Source: Actinoplanes sp. L3-i22 (lineage in GTDB: Bacteria; Actinomycetota; Actinomycetes; Mycobacteriales; Micromonosporaceae). From it: DNA of 64,000 bases. This document shows, one piece after another, positions 33,658-43,111 of this stretch. How positions within the stretch are numbered: the first letter of the stretch is position 1; the number at the start of each line of letters is the position of its first letter. The position numbers and the translations under genes were made by a program. Location: positions 8,254,501-8,318,500 of the forward strand of contig NZ_AP024745.1 of assembly GCF_019704555.1 (NCBI RefSeq). The letters run 5' to 3'. A model generated the notes under the pieces. The model saw nothing but the letters and a program-made list of their open reading frames with translations, did no database searches and was not told where the DNA came from.

Positions 33658-34725
33658 ATGGTGCGGTGGCGGTCCGGGACGGTTCTGTCGGTGCGACGTG
33701 GCTGGCGCGGCGCCGTCGAGCTGGACGTCGAGACCGGCGACGGGCTGACCCGCGCGCTCGCCTACCCGGAGCTGGTCGGCTCCCCGGAGCCCGGCGACCG
33801 CGTGCTGCTGAACGTCGGCGCGCTCGTGATGGGCCTGGGCACGGGTGGGTACGCGCTGGTCGTGGCCCTGCCCGACCGGCTCCCCGCGGACCCGGCCGAC
33901 GACGGCACCGACCGCGACTCCGGTCACCTGGTCAAGGCCCGCTACACGCCGCTGCAGGCGATCCTGCTCGGCGTCGACGAGGAGGCCTCGCCGCATCGAG
34001 AGGTGATGGCCGCCGCCGAGTCGCTGGACGGGATGCCGGTGGTCACCGCCGACCTGCACTCGGCGCTGCCGGCGATCCTGGCCGGGGTGCACGCCGACCG
34101 GCCGGCCGCCCGGGTGGCGTACGTGATGACCGACGGCGGGGCGCTGCCGGCCTGGTTCTCCCGCACCCTGGACGGGCTGGCCGGCTCGCTCGCCGGGACG
34201 GTCACCACCGGGCAGGCGTTCGGCGGCGACCTGGAGGCGAGCACGGTGCACACCGGGCTGCTCGCCGCCCGGCACGTGCTGCACGCCGACGTGACGATCG
34301 TGGCGCAGGGCCCGGGCAACCTGGGGACCGGCACCACCTGGGGGTTCTCCGGGGTGGCGCTGGGCGAGGCGATCAACGCGATCGGGGTGCTCGGCGGGCG
34401 GCCGATCGGGTCGCTGCGGATCTCCGACGGGGACGGGCGGGCGCGCCATCGCGGGGTGTCCCATCACAGTCTCACGGCGTACGGGAAAGTCGCTCTGACC
34501 AGGGCGGACCTGCCGGTGCCGCAGGGCCTCGAGGCGGGCCTGGCCGCGGATCTGGATTTTCTGAGCGACCGGCACCGGGTGGTCAGCGTCGCGGTCGACG
34601 GGCTCGACGAGGCGCTGCGGGCGAGCCCGGTGCCGCTGTCGACGATGGGCCGCAAGCTCGATCAGGACTACCAGTACTTCCTGGCGGCGGCCGCGGCCGG
34701 CCGGCACGCGGCGTCGCTCCTCTAG
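33658..34725 (+). CDS. DUF3866 family protein
   Basis: A 355-residue soluble protein of the DUF3866 family, recognised by the N-terminal beta domain (GTVLSVRRGWRGAVELDVET), VMTDGGALPAWFSRTL, GQAFGGDLEASTVHTGLLAA and GPGNLGTGTTWGFSGVALGE. The biochemical role is unknown to me. It starts 10 bp after the CDF gene. Its TAG stop shares CTAG with the convergent diguanylate cyclase gene. Confidence 0.9.
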   Translation: MVRWRSGTVLSVRRGWRGAVELDVETGDGLTRALAYPELVGSPEPGDRVLLNVGALVMGLGTGGYALVVALPDRLPADPADDGTDRDSGHLVKARYTPLQAILLGVDEEASPHREVMAAAESLDGMPVVTADLHSALPAILAGVHADRPAARVAYVMTDGGALPAWFSRTLDGLAGSLAGTVTTGQAFGGDLEASTVHTGLLAARHVLHADVTIVAQGPGNLGTGTTWGFSGVALGEAINAIGVLGGRPIGSLRISDGDGRARHRGVSHHSLTAYGKVALTRADLPVPQGLEAGLAADLDFLSDRHRVVSVAVDGLDEALRASPVPLSTMGRKLDQDYQYFLAAAAAGRHAASLL

Positions 34726-36161
34726 ACGACAGCCGGCATCTCGATGCGGTTGCGGCCGCGCGCCTTCGCCGAGTAGAGCGCCTCGTCGGCCCGCTGCAGC
34801 AGCTCGTCCGAGGTCTCCTCGCCGTCCCAGACGGCCAGGCCGGCCGAGAACGTCTGGTCCTGCGGGGTCGCCGCGAGCATCCGGGTCAGCGCCGCGTAGC
34901 CGTGCGCCGCGTCCGCACCCGGCAGCAGCACCACGAACTCCTCGCCGCCGTAGCGGGCGATCAGGTCCACCTTCCGCAGCGTCCCGTGCCAGGCCGCGCT
35001 CGCCGCCTTCAGCAACCGGTCGCCGGCCGGGTGCCCGAAGCTGTCGTTGAAGCGCTTGAAGTGGTCCAGGTCGACGATCGCGACCGCGACCGGCTCGTGG
35101 TCGCGGCGGGCCCGTTCCAGGGCGCGGGGCAGCTCGTCGTTCCAGGCGCGCCGGTTCGGCAGACCGGTCAGCTCGTCCGAGCGGGCCAGCGCGCGGACCT
35201 GCCGGGCCTGCCGCTCCACCTCCCGGACCAGGCCCGCCATCCGGCCCACCACCAGCAGGAACAGGACGGTGGAGCAGAGCACGATGCTCCAGCCGTTGGT
35301 CACGTTCCCGCGGTGCACCTGGGCGGCGAGCAGGCCGGGCGCGATCAGCGAGGCGCCGGTCAGCAGCGCCAGCAGGCCGGGGCCGAGCCGGGCGACCCGC
35401 TGTTCGGCCGCCTGCGTCATCCGGGCCGCGCCCGGGTCCAGCGCGGCCATCCCGAACAACGAGAACGCCACCAGGAAGATCGACTCCAGGACGTGACCGA
35501 GCCACGGCAGCCGCTCCAGCCACACCGTGGCGCCACCCAGGTTGTCCAGCACCACCCAGGAGCTGTCGCCGATCAGCAGGCTGATCAGGGCGGCGGCGAT
35601 GATCCAGAGCCCCGGTCCCCGGCTTCCGCCGCCGCGCAGCAGCCGGGTCATCATGGCGAGCAGGAGCAGGTCGCCAATCGGATAGGCCACCTGTGTGGCG
35701 TACGCCAGCCGGTCCATGCTGGTGCCGCGATGCGCCGGCTCGATCACGAAGACCCAGGCCAGCAGCCCGAACCCGATGGTGATCGTGGCCGCGTCGATCA
35801 GCGCCGTCCAGTTCCGCCACTCGTCCCGGCGCCGGATCAGCAGGGCGAGGGCGACCGCGCAGGCCGGGTAGAGCAGCAGCCAGAACCCGTCGGCCGGGCT
35901 CGGCAGCGCGACCCGGCCGCCCAGCACCTCGGTGATCTTGGCGACCAGGATGCCGGTGGCGTTGCTGAACACCCCGACGCCGAGGAACCACCAGGGCGCG
36001 CGGTCCCGGCGAGGCCGGCGGCTCGCGCCGACCAGTACCGCCGCCACGGCCGCCCAGCCGATCCCGACCTGCCAGCCGACCATCAGCCAGCCGGAGTCCG
36101 GCAGGAACTGGTACCCCACCAGCGCGATGGCCACCAGCGCGGCGAAGCGTCCCGTTGTCAC
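34722..36161 (-). CDS. Membrane diguanylate cyclase (GGDEF)
   Basis: A 479-residue protein making c-di-GMP from two GTP. The N-terminal about 310 residues hold nine or ten membrane helices with no recognised sensor motif. The GGDEF domain begins DELTGLPNRRAWNDEL and has an intact GGEEF active site. RKVD lies five residues before it, a canonical I-site, so product inhibition is expected. No EAL domain is present. In actinomycetes c-di-GMP controls development. It is transcribed alone, with a 36-bp gap to the upstream O-methyltransferase gene. Confidence 0.93.
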   Translation of the reverse strand: MTTGRFAALVAIALVGYQFLPDSGWLMVGWQVGIGWAAVAAVLVGASRRPRRDRAPWWFLGVGVFSNATGILVAKITEVLGGRVALPSPADGFWLLLYPACAVALALLIRRRDEWRNWTALIDAATITIGFGLLAWVFVIEPAHRGTSMDRLAYATQVAYPIGDLLLLAMMTRLLRGGGSRGPGLWIIAAALISLLIGDSSWVVLDNLGGATVWLERLPWLGHVLESIFLVAFSLFGMAALDPGAARMTQAAEQRVARLGPGLLALLTGASLIAPGLLAAQVHRGNVTNGWSIVLCSTVLFLLVVGRMAGLVREVERQARQVRALARSDELTGLPNRRAWNDELPRALERARRDHEPVAVAIVDLDHFKRFNDSFGHPAGDRLLKAASAAWHGTLRKVDLIARYGGEEFVVLLPGADAAHGYAALTRMLAATPQDQTFSAGLAVWDGEETSDELLQRADEALYSAKARGRNRIEMPAVV

Positions 36162-36197
36162 CGATCCAGCAGACGCCCCTTCGGTTGCAGAAAAGGA

Positions 36198-36848
36198 TCA
36201 ATCCCGCTTGCGTACGAGAGTGACCCCGTCCCGCACCGGCAGCATCACCGACTCGACCCGGGCGTCGCGGACGATCCGGTCGTTGAGCTCCGCGATCGCC
36301 CGGTCGGCCGGATCGCTCGGGCTCAGCACCCGGCCCCCGCGCAGCACGTTGTCCAGCGCGAGCAGCCCACCCGGCCGCAACCGGGTGACCAGCTCCTCGT
36401 AGTACTGCGGGTAGCCGATCTTGTCGGCGTCGACGAACGCGAAGTCGATCACCGGGTCGGGGGCGAGCGCGCGCAGCGTCTCGATCGCCGGCGCGAGCCG
36501 CAGCTCGATCCGGTCCGCCAGGCCGGCCCGCGCCCAGTACTCCCGGGCGACCTTGGTCCACTCCGGAGACACGTCGCAGGCCAGCAGCCGGCCGCCGGGC
36601 TGCAGGCCGCGGGCGATACAGATCGACGAATAGCCGGTGAAGACGCCGAGCTCGACCGCGTACCGCACCCCGGTCAGCTTGACCAGCATGGTGAGCAGGG
36701 TGCCCTCGTCCGCGCCGACCTGCATGCCGGCGTACTCCGGCGGCAGCGAGGCCCGGGTCTCCGCGGCCAGCTCGCGCAGCAGATCGTCGACCGGCTCGCT
36801 GTGGGCCAGCAGGTATTCACCGATGCCCGGCCCCAGAATCTGCGTCAT
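36198..36848 (-). CDS. SAM-dependent O-methyltransferase (CCoAOMT-like)
   Basis: A 216-residue class I methyltransferase. It has AVELGVFTGYSSICIARGL (SAM motif I), LLACDVSPEW, FAFVDADKIGY (metal/substrate Asp) and LLALDNVLRGGRV. This matches the catechol/caffeoyl-CoA O-methyltransferase family, which uses a divalent metal. The substrate is unknown. It is probably first in a unit with the diguanylate cyclase. Confidence 0.92.
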   Translation of the reverse strand: MTQILGPGIGEYLLAHSEPVDDLLRELAAETRASLPPEYAGMQVGADEGTLLTMLVKLTGVRYAVELGVFTGYSSICIARGLQPGGRLLACDVSPEWTKVAREYWARAGLADRIELRLAPAIETLRALAPDPVIDFAFVDADKIGYPQYYEELVTRLRPGGLLALDNVLRGGRVLSPSDPADRAIAELNDRIVRDARVESVMLPVRDGVTLVRKRD

Positions 36849-36901
36849 ACCACGCAGCCTGCCCCAAACCCGGCGCGCACGCCAGGATTACGCTGCGCAT
36901 C

Positions 36902-37198
36902 ATGCTGCGCAGTCGCCTCGCCCGGATCCGCTCGCTCCAGGCAAACCTCTCCCTCTGGGCGGAGGACGATCCGCGCACGCAGGAGACCCGGCTGCGGCTG
37001 GCCCGGGTCTACCAGGACCATCAGGACGGGGACACGGATCGGGAGCGCTGGGACGAGCTCGCGGCCATCGAGATCGAGCGGGTCATCGAGAGCCGCACGC
37101 GCACACTCGGCCCGGACCACCCGGCGACGCTCGAGGCCCGGCGCCTGGCACCGCACGACCTCAACCGGAAGCCGGCGGAGGAGAACCCCCAGCCGTGA
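36902..37198 (+). CDS. Small hypothetical protein with a TPR-like C-terminal motif
   Basis: A 98-residue charged helical protein. The segment RTRTLGPDHPATLEARR resembles the linker of TPR_12-type repeats found in NB-ARC regulators, so it could be a single leftover TPR or a stand-alone adaptor. The codon positions have the usual GC bias, supporting coding. It is divergent from the methyltransferase gene. No clear Shine-Dalgarno is visible. Confidence 0.6.
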   Translation: MLRSRLARIRSLQANLSLWAEDDPRTQETRLRLARVYQDHQDGDTDRERWDELAAIEIERVIESRTRTLGPDHPATLEARRLAPHDLNRKPAEENPQP

Positions 37199-37620
37199 CC
37201 GACCCGCGCGGCCCCGACCCCGCGCCCCGCGCCGGTCCGACCCACGCCGCGCTGCTCCGACCCATGCCGCGCCGGTCCGACCCACGCCGCGCTGCTCCGA
37301 TCCGGCGCCGGCCGCACGGCCTCGGTCGGCCGTGAAGGCTCTCTCCGGGTCGGCGAGACAGCCCAGCACCAGCTGAGCGGGAGGCGCGGCTGAGCCGGGA
37401 GGCGCGGACCGGCTTGCGGGGTCCTTTGAAACCGCAACCACCCACGGACGTCGCCCTGGAGGGCCTCGCGTTCTGGGCGCCCCGGCGCCCTTGCGAGGCC
37501 CGGAAGGGTCCCCGCGGGAGCGGCGATCAGTTATTGGCCGCAGCCGAGGCAATGAAGATCTTGAAGTTGATCTCACGAATTTCCGGCGACCGGGCCCGTT
37601 CCGCGGTGATCCGCCGGCGG
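37199..37620. other. 422-bp gap without a convincing gene
   Basis: The first third is a Cys/Arg-poor, very GC-rich stretch containing a 40-bp direct repeat. A less GC-rich block follows at 37530-37590, just before the stop of the small membrane protein gene. On the minus strand that block reads EIREINFKIFIASAAANN then stop, but I find no start codon for it. I see no RNA gene or promoter that I can name. Confidence 0.5.
37229..37308. repeat. Two tandem copies of a 40-bp repeat
   Basis: The unit begins GCGCCGGTCCGACCC and continues ACGCCGCGCTGCTCCGA. Copies start at 37229 and 37269 and differ only in their last bases. It lies directly after the small TPR-like gene. Confidence 0.75.
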
Positions 37621-37815
37621 CTACTTCGTGATGATCAGATAGACCCAGCCGGCCAGGAACAGGGCGAGCAGCAGGGCCATTGCCCAGGTCGGCACGAGGT
37701 GGCGACCGTGGCGCGACTGCTGGATCTGGTTGCGGATCCGCTCGCGGCGGCGGTCATAGCGGCTCTTGCGGAAGCGCGCGTCGGGATCGGGCTGGCCGGG
37801 GTGGGACGATGTCAT
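37621..37815 (-). CDS. Small membrane protein downstream of pafA
   Basis: A 64-residue protein with an Arg-rich cytoplasmic N-terminus (RFRKSRYDRRRERIRNQIQQ) and one C-terminal membrane helix (WAMALLLALFLAGWVYLII). It lies 25 bp after pafA on the same strand and is probably co-transcribed. The function is unknown; topology suggests a tail-anchored protein. Confidence 0.7.
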   Translation of the reverse strand: MTSSHPGQPDPDARFRKSRYDRRRERIRNQIQQSRHGRHLVPTWAMALLLALFLAGWVYLIITK

Positions 37816-37840
37816 AGCCCGGCCAGCCTATCTCCCGGCG

Positions 37841-39199
37841 TCACATGCTCGCGATGAGCCTCTCCACACGCTCGTCGTAGGCGCGGAACGGGTCCTTGCA
37901 GAGGACGGTCCGCTGCGCCTGGTCGTTGAGCTTGAGGTGGACCCAGTCGACCGTGAAGTCGCGGCGCTTCTCCTGGGCGTGCTTGATGAACTCGCCGCGC
38001 AGGCGGGCCCGGGTGGTCTGCGGCGGGGTTTCCTTGGCCTCGTAGATCTGCAGGTCGTTGGCGATCCGGTCGACCTGCTTGCGCTTCTCCATCAGCGCGT
38101 AGAGGCCGCGGCCGCGGCGGACGTCGTGGTACGCCAGGTCCAGCTGGGCGATCCGCGGGTGCGACATCGGGATGTCGTGCTTGGCCTGGTACCGCTCGAT
38201 CAGCTTGTACTTCGACACCCAGTCGATCTCGCGGGCGACCGGGTCCAGGTTCTCGCTCTCGATCGCGTCGAGGACCCGGCCCCAGAGCTCGACGACCCGC
38301 TTGGCGACCGGGTCGCCGCCGCGGCGCTCGACGAACTCGATGGCCTTCGACAGGTACTCCCGCTGGATGTCCAGCGCGGAGACCTCCTTGTTGTTCGCCA
38401 GGCGGATCTTGCGGCGGCCGGTGATGTCGTGGCTGACCTCGCGGATCGCCCGGATCGGGTTCTCCAGCGAGAGGTCGCGCATCACCACGCCGGCCTCGAT
38501 CATGCGCAGCACGATGTCCGCGCTGCCGACCTTCAGCAGCGTGGTGACCTCGTTCATGTTCGAGTCGCCGACGATCACGTGCAGGCGCCGGTACCGCTCG
38601 GCGTCGGCGTGCGGCTCGTCGCGGGTGTTGATGATCGGGCGGCTGCGGGTGGTGGCGCTGGAGACGCCCTCCCAGATGTGCTCGGCACGCTGGGAGAGGC
38701 AGAAGACCGCGCCGCGCGGGGTCTGCAGCACCTTGCCGGCGCCGCAGATCAGTTGCCGGGTGACCAGGAACGGAATGAGCACATCGGCCAGGCGGCCGAA
38801 CTCACCGTGGCGGCTGACCAGATAGTTCTCGTGGCAGCCGTAGGAGTTGCCGGCGGAGTCGGTGTTGTTCTTGAAGAGGTAGATCTCCCCCGCGATGCCC
38901 TCGTCGTGCAGACGCTTCTCCGCGTCGACGAGCAGGCCCTCGAGAATCCGCTCGCCGGCCCGGTCGTGGGCGACCAGGTCGGTGACGGAGTCACATTCGG
39001 GAGTCGCGTACTCCGGGTGGGAACCGACATCGAGGTAGAGCCGGGCGCCGTTACGAAGAAAGACGTTGCTGCTGCGTCCCCACGACACCACTCGGCGGAA
39101 CAGGTAGCGGGCCACCTCGTCCGGCGACAGCCGCCGCTGTCCCCGATAGGTGCACGTGACTCCGTACTCGGTCTCGAGGCCGAAAATTCGCCGTTCCAT
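37841..39199 (-). CDS. pafA: Pup-protein ligase PafA
   Basis: A 452-residue carboxylate-amine ligase. With ATP it joins the C-terminal Glu of Pup to lysines of target proteins. It has FGLETEYGV (ATP/metal Glu), [16 protein letters not shown] (catalytic Asp and metal His/Glu), [17 protein letters not shown] and [20 protein letters not shown]. The loop specific to Dop is absent, which separates it from the depupylase gene nearby. It is preceded by a perfect hairpin that separates it from prcA, so it likely has its own promoter. Confidence 0.97.
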   Translation of the reverse strand: MERRIFGLETEYGVTCTYRGQRRLSPDEVARYLFRRVVSWGRSSNVFLRNGARLYLDVGSHPEYATPECDSVTDLVAHDRAGERILEGLLVDAEKRLHDEGIAGEIYLFKNNTDSAGNSYGCHENYLVSRHGEFGRLADVLIPFLVTRQLICGAGKVLQTPRGAVFCLSQRAEHIWEGVSSATTRSRPIINTRDEPHADAERYRRLHVIVGDSNMNEVTTLLKVGSADIVLRMIEAGVVMRDLSLENPIRAIREVSHDITGRRKIRLANNKEVSALDIQREYLSKAIEFVERRGGDPVAKRVVELWGRVLDAIESENLDPVAREIDWVSKYKLIERYQAKHDIPMSHPRIAQLDLAYHDVRRGRGLYALMEKRKQVDRIANDLQIYEAKETPPQTTRARLRGEFIKHAQEKRRDFTVDWVHLKLNDQAQRTVLCKDPFRAYDERVERLIASM

Positions 39200-39302
39200 G
39201 ACAAGACACTAGCCGCATCCGGGGCGCATTGGCAGCCACCACGGGGCTCTAAGAATCAGGCTCGCCGTCGCTTGTGGTGCTCGCGGGAGCACTACCAGCA
39301 AC

Positions 39303-39339
39303 GGAAACGGGCACGGCTCCAGGAGCCGTGCCCGTTTCC
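39303..39339 (-). terminator. 17-bp perfect hairpin between prcA and pafA
   Basis: GGAAACGGGCACGGCTC pairs exactly with its complement across a 3-base loop. On the minus strand it lies 27 bp after the prcA stop, so it probably ends the prcBA transcript. There is no long T-run, as usual for actinomycetes. Confidence 0.75.
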
Positions 39340-39365
39340 TTCGCACTTCGCCGCGGGGTGCGGCC

Positions 39366-40160
39366 CTACTCGGTGTCCTCCGAGGCGGCCGACTCGGTCG
39401 GCTTGGCGTCGGCCGGCGCCGGCGGGGCGGCGTCGGTCTCGCCGAGGTCGGCGTCCGCCACCTCTTCGTGGCCGAGCAGCGTCGTCAGCGTCGTGTCGGC
39501 GAGCCGGCGGAACGTGCGGCCGACCCGGCGGCGGTCCAGCACCGCGACCTCGAGCTGCTTCGCCCCGAGGGTGCGGGTCTGGCCGTTCTCCCCACCGACG
39601 CTGCCCAGCGCCTCGGCGGCCAGGCCGAGCGCGGTGTTCAGGTCGGCGTTGACGTCGTGCCGCTCGCGCAGCACGCCGGCGATCGCCTCGGCCTGGCCGC
39701 CCATGGCCATGAAGCCCGGCTCGTCCAGGGCCGAGCCGTCGTACATGATCCGGTAGAGCTCGTCCTGCTCCGGGGTGGCGCCGACCTGCGCGATGCAGAT
39801 CTCCACCTCGTACGGCTTCTGCGTCTCCGAGAAGATCGCGCCGAGCGTCTGCGTGTACGCGTTCGCCAGCGCCCGCCCGGTCACGTCGCGCCGGTCGTAG
39901 GTCAGGCCGATCGTGTCGGCCATCCGCACGCCGGCCCGCCGCAGGCTCTCGAACTCGTTGTACCGCCCGACGGCGGCGAACGCGATCCGGTCGTAGATCT
40001 CGCTGATCTTGCGCAGGGTGGTGATGTTCTCGGCGACGAGCAGGATGCCGCCCTCGTACGACAGGACCACGGCCGAGCGGCCGCGGGCGATGCCCTTGCG
40101 GGCGTACTCCGAGCGGTCGCGCTGGACCTGCTCGGGCGATGCGTAGAACTGCATGGCCAC
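39366..40160 (-). CDS. prcA: Proteasome alpha subunit PrcA
   Basis: A 264-residue structural subunit of the 20S core; alpha rings form the gate that Arc docks to. It has the alpha-type N-terminal region [21 protein letters not shown] and the [19 protein letters not shown] segment, but no catalytic Thr. The C-terminal tail is acidic and Ala/Pro-rich. The GTG at 40160 has AAGGAG upstream at good spacing; ATG at 40154 is the alternative. It follows prcB by 32 bp. Confidence 0.96.
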   Translation of the reverse strand: MAMQFYASPEQVQRDRSEYARKGIARGRSAVVLSYEGGILLVAENITTLRKISEIYDRIAFAAVGRYNEFESLRRAGVRMADTIGLTYDRRDVTGRALANAYTQTLGAIFSETQKPYEVEICIAQVGATPEQDELYRIMYDGSALDEPGFMAMGGQAEAIAGVLRERHDVNADLNTALGLAAEALGSVGGENGQTRTLGAKQLEVAVLDRRRVGRTFRRLADTTLTTLLGHEEVADADLGETDAAPPAPADAKPTESAASEDTE

Positions 40161-40192
40161 GGGTGGCTACTCCTTCTCTCGGTAGGCGCGGA

Positions 40193-41035
40193 TCAACCGC
40201 CCGGGTTCTCCATGCGTCCGGAGATGACCTGCTCGGCCACCATGGCGATGTCCGCGTCGCTGAGCCGATGAGTGCCGTTCACCGTCGCGGACATCACCAC
40301 CGGGAAGATCTTGCGGGTGAGGTCGGGGCCGCCGGTCGCGGTGTCGTCGTCGGCCGCGTCGTAGAGCGCCTCGACGGCGAGCCGGACGGCGTCCTCGGTG
40401 CTCACGCCGATGCGGTACTTCTTCTTCAGCGCGGACTTGGCGAACAGCGAGCCGGAGCCGATCGCCTCGTAGCCGGTCTCCTCGTAGAGGCCGCCGGCCA
40501 CGTCGAAGCTGAAGATCCGCCCGGCGTGCACGCCCTCGGCCGGGGCCAGGTCGAAGCCGGCGAAGAGCGGGACCACGGCCAGGCCCTGCATCGCCGCGCC
40601 CAGGTTGCCCCGGACCATCGCGGCCAGCCGGTTCGCCTTGCCGTCGAGCGAGAGCATGGCGCCCTCGGTCTTCTCGTAGTGCTCGAGCTCCACCTGGAAC
40701 AGGCGGATCAGCTCGATGCCGATGCCGGCGGTGCCGGCGATGCCGATCAGGGAGTAGGCATCCGCGGGGTGGACCTTCTTGATGTCCCGGCTGGCGATCA
40801 GGTTCCCCATGGTCGCCCGGCGGTCACCGGCCATCACGACACCCTCGGCCGTCGCGATCGCGACGATCGTGGTGCCGTGCGGGGCGACGTCACCCGCGTG
40901 GAGGCCCGGAGGCAGCGGCCGCCGGCCCGGCAGCAGTTCGGGGTGCGCCGCGCTCAGGAACTGCGTGAAGGAGGACGTCCCCGTGTTGAGAAAGAAATCC
41001 GGAAGTCGCCCGGATGGATCAAAGCCCGTCGCCAC
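40193..41035 (-). CDS. prcB: Proteasome beta subunit PrcB
   Basis: A 280-residue catalytic subunit with a propeptide of about 54 residues. The processing site is HG|TTIVAIA, leaving Thr55 as N-terminal nucleophile; Asp and Lys follow in [18 protein letters not shown]. It forms the inner rings of the 20S core with PrcA. The C-terminal extension is ordinary in length. A hairpin separates it from pup upstream. Confidence 0.97.
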   Translation of the reverse strand: MATGFDPSGRLPDFFLNTGTSSFTQFLSAAHPELLPGRRPLPPGLHAGDVAPHGTTIVAIATAEGVVMAGDRRATMGNLIASRDIKKVHPADAYSLIGIAGTAGIGIELIRLFQVELEHYEKTEGAMLSLDGKANRLAAMVRGNLGAAMQGLAVVPLFAGFDLAPAEGVHAGRIFSFDVAGGLYEETGYEAIGSGSLFAKSALKKKYRIGVSTEDAVRLAVEALYDAADDDTATGGPDLTRKIFPVVMSATVNGTHRLSDADIAMVAEQVISGRMENPGG

Positions 41036-41178
41036 GTGGTTCCTTTCAGATACGTGATCGCACCGGCGCGGAAGGGCCGCCGCTGCGGTTGATGCACCAT
41101 ATCCCGCACACCCATCCAGTGCGATGATCTTAGATTCTCGTGTTGCCGATTCTCCGGTGTCCCGATCCGCTATGAGAG

Positions 41179-41203
41179 CCGGGCGCCCGCGATGGGCGCC
41201 CGG
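41179..41203 (-). terminator. 10-bp perfect hairpin between pup and prcB
   Basis: CCGGGCGCCC and its complement flank a 5-base loop, 29 bp after the pup stop on the minus strand. It could end a dop-pup transcript or act as a partial terminator so that pup is made in excess. A smaller palindrome (CCGATT-TAG-AATCGG, 41208-41222) lies between it and pup. Confidence 0.6.
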
Positions 41204-41232
41204 AACACCGATTTAGAATCGGACAATTAGGT

Positions 41233-41448
41233 CTACTCGCCGCCTTTTTGCACGTACCCGCGAACGAACTCTTCCGCGTTCTCTTCCAGAACGGAGTCGA
41301 TCTCGTCCAGCAGATCGTCGACGTCCTCGGTGATCTCCGCGTGCCGCTCGGCGACCTCCGGGTTGGCCTCGACGGTGACGTCCTCGACCTCCTGGTTGCT
41401 GGAGCTCCGGTCGCTCTGCGACTGACCACCTGTGTCTCGGGTTGCCAT
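41233..41448 (-). CDS. pup: Prokaryotic ubiquitin-like protein Pup
   Basis: A 71-residue, acidic, largely disordered tag. It has the central helical part VDDLLDEIDSVLEENAEEFV that binds the Arc coiled coil, and the C-terminus YVQKGGE. The last residue is Glu, so it can be ligated by PafA directly, without the deamidation that Dop performs on Pup ending in GGQ. The ATG has AGGGGGACATCC upstream. The gene lies between dop and prcB as usual. Confidence 0.97.
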   Translation of the reverse strand: MATRDTGGQSQSDRSSSNQEVEDVTVEANPEVAERHAEITEDVDDLLDEIDSVLEENAEEFVRGYVQKGGE

Positions 41449-41519
41449 GGATGTCCCCCTTCTCAGCCCCCGAAGCTCTGCAACATCGGGTATGGAAAAC
41501 CTACCTCGCCCCTGTGACG

Positions 41520-41544
41520 AAACACCCCGCCGCAACGGGTGTTT
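41520..41544 (-). terminator. Hairpin directly after dop
   Basis: AAACACCC and GGGTGTTT form an 8-bp stem with a 9-base loop, 2 bp after the dop stop on the minus strand. The T-rich right side makes it a fair intrinsic terminator, leaving pup with its own promoter in the gap that follows. Confidence 0.5.
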
Positions 41545-41546
41545 TA

Positions 41547-43064
41547 TTACCGACTCGTGATCACCTCGAGCAGGTCCTTGGCGCTCTCACAGGTGTCGAA
41601 CAGGGCGCCGACGTGCTTCTTCGTGCCGCGCTCCGGCTCCATCATCGGCACCCGCACGAGGGACTCCCGCCCGATATCGAAGATCACCGAATCCCAGCTG
41701 GCGGCGACCACTTCGGAGGCGTACTGCGCGAGGCAGCGGCCGCGGAAGTAGGCCCGGGTGTCCTCCGGCGGGTCGTACATCGCCCGCTGCACGTCGTCCG
41801 GCGCCAGCAGGGTCTTCATCGACCCCCGGGCGACCAGGCGGTGGTAGAGGCCCTTCTCCGGGCGGACGTCCGAGTACTGCAGGTCGACCAGCTGCAGCTT
41901 CGGCGAGGACCAGGTCAGGTTCTCCCGCTCGCGGTAGCCCTCGAGCAGCCGCAGCTTGGCCACCCAGTCCAGGGTGTCCGAGCAGAGCATCGGGTCGCGG
42001 CCGAGCTTGTCGAGCGCGTCCTCCCACCGGTCGAGCACGTCGGTGGTCTGCTCGTCGACGTCGGTGCCGTAGCGCTCCTCGACGAACGCCTTGGCCCGCT
42101 CGAAGTAGGCCCACTGCAGGTCGAGCGCGGTGAGCCGGCGGCCGTCGCGCAGCCGCATCAGGTGCTTCAGCGTCGGGTCGTGGCTGACCGACTTGAGCTC
42201 GCTGACCGGGTCGGCGATGCCGAGCTCGCCGGTGAACACCTTCTCCTCGATCATGTTGAGCACCAGCGAGGTGGTGCCCATCTTGAGGTAGGAGGCGATC
42301 TCGGACAGGTTCGCGTCCCCGATGATCACGTGCAGCCGGCGGTACTTGTCGGCGTCGGCGTGCGGCTCGTCGCGGGTGTTGATGATCGGCCGCTTGAGCG
42401 TGGTCTCCAGGCCGACCTCGACCTCGAAGAAGTCGGCGCGCGAGGAGAGCTGGAAGCCCGAGCCGCTGCCGTCCTGCCCCAGGCCGACCCGGCCGACGCC
42501 GGTGAAGATCTGCCGGGTGACGAAGAACGGCGTGAGGTGGGCGACGATGTCGGCGAACGGGGTCTGCCGGCGCATCAGGTAGTTCTCGTGCGACCCGTAC
42601 GACGCGCCCTTGTTGTCGGTGTTGTTCTTGTACAGCTGGATGCGGTGCGCGCCGGGGATGGTGGCGGCCCGCCGGGACGCCTCGGCCATCACCCGTTCGC
42701 CCGCCTTGTCCCACTTCACCACGTCCAGCGGGTTGGTGCACTCGGGCGTGCTGTACTCCGGGTGGGCGTGGTCGACGTAGAGCCGTGCTCCGTTGGTCAG
42801 TATCACGTTGGCCAGGCCCAGGTCCTCGTCGGCCAGGGCCTCGGCCGGGTCGTACGCCGCGCCGGAGTAGGTGAACCCCCGGGCGTCGCGCAGCGGTGAC
42901 TCCTCCTCGTAGTCCCAGCGGGCACGCTGTCCCCGGTTCAGCTCCGGGCGGGCACCGTAGGCGTTCACCACCTGGGAGGAGGTCACCATCGGGTTGGCTC
43001 CGGGCTGACCGGGCACCGAAATGCCGTACTCGACCTCGGTCCCCATAATCCGTCGAACGCTCAT
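41547..43064 (-). CDS. dop: Depupylase / Pup deamidase Dop
   Basis: A 505-residue homologue of PafA that hydrolyses the Pup-lysine bond. It has [28 protein letters not shown] (catalytic Asp) and [20 protein letters not shown]. The Dop-specific loop is present at about residues 40-85 (Arg/Glu/Asp-rich, before [12 protein letters not shown]). Because Pup here already ends in Glu, only the depupylase activity should matter. ATG at 43064 ([14 protein letters not shown]) is chosen over an upstream frame extension. Confidence 0.97.
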   Translation of the reverse strand: MSVRRIMGTEVEYGISVPGQPGANPMVTSSQVVNAYGARPELNRGQRARWDYEEESPLRDARGFTYSGAAYDPAEALADEDLGLANVILTNGARLYVDHAHPEYSTPECTNPLDVVKWDKAGERVMAEASRRAATIPGAHRIQLYKNNTDNKGASYGSHENYLMRRQTPFADIVAHLTPFFVTRQIFTGVGRVGLGQDGSGSGFQLSSRADFFEVEVGLETTLKRPIINTRDEPHADADKYRRLHVIIGDANLSEIASYLKMGTTSLVLNMIEEKVFTGELGIADPVSELKSVSHDPTLKHLMRLRDGRRLTALDLQWAYFERAKAFVEERYGTDVDEQTTDVLDRWEDALDKLGRDPMLCSDTLDWVAKLRLLEGYRERENLTWSSPKLQLVDLQYSDVRPEKGLYHRLVARGSMKTLLAPDDVQRAMYDPPEDTRAYFRGRCLAQYASEVVAASWDSVIFDIGRESLVRVPMMEPERGTKKHVGALFDTCESAKDLLEVITSR

Positions 43065-43111
43065 GCGACCACCCTGTCCGCCACGAAGCCAAGCCTGCTC
43101 ATGCATCGAGC

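Noticed and set aside
32571..33659. N-terminal extension of pafB
   Set aside because: The extension is opposite the CDF gene and lacks sense; GTG at 32570 gives the family N-terminus.
33421..36561. 1046-residue minus-strand frame
   Set aside because: It crosses the CDF, DUF3866 and cyclase genes in the wrong frame; shadow.
37530..37600. Small gene reading EIREINFKIFIASAAANN
   Set aside because: No start codon precedes it in frame after the upstream stop; kept only as an odd block.
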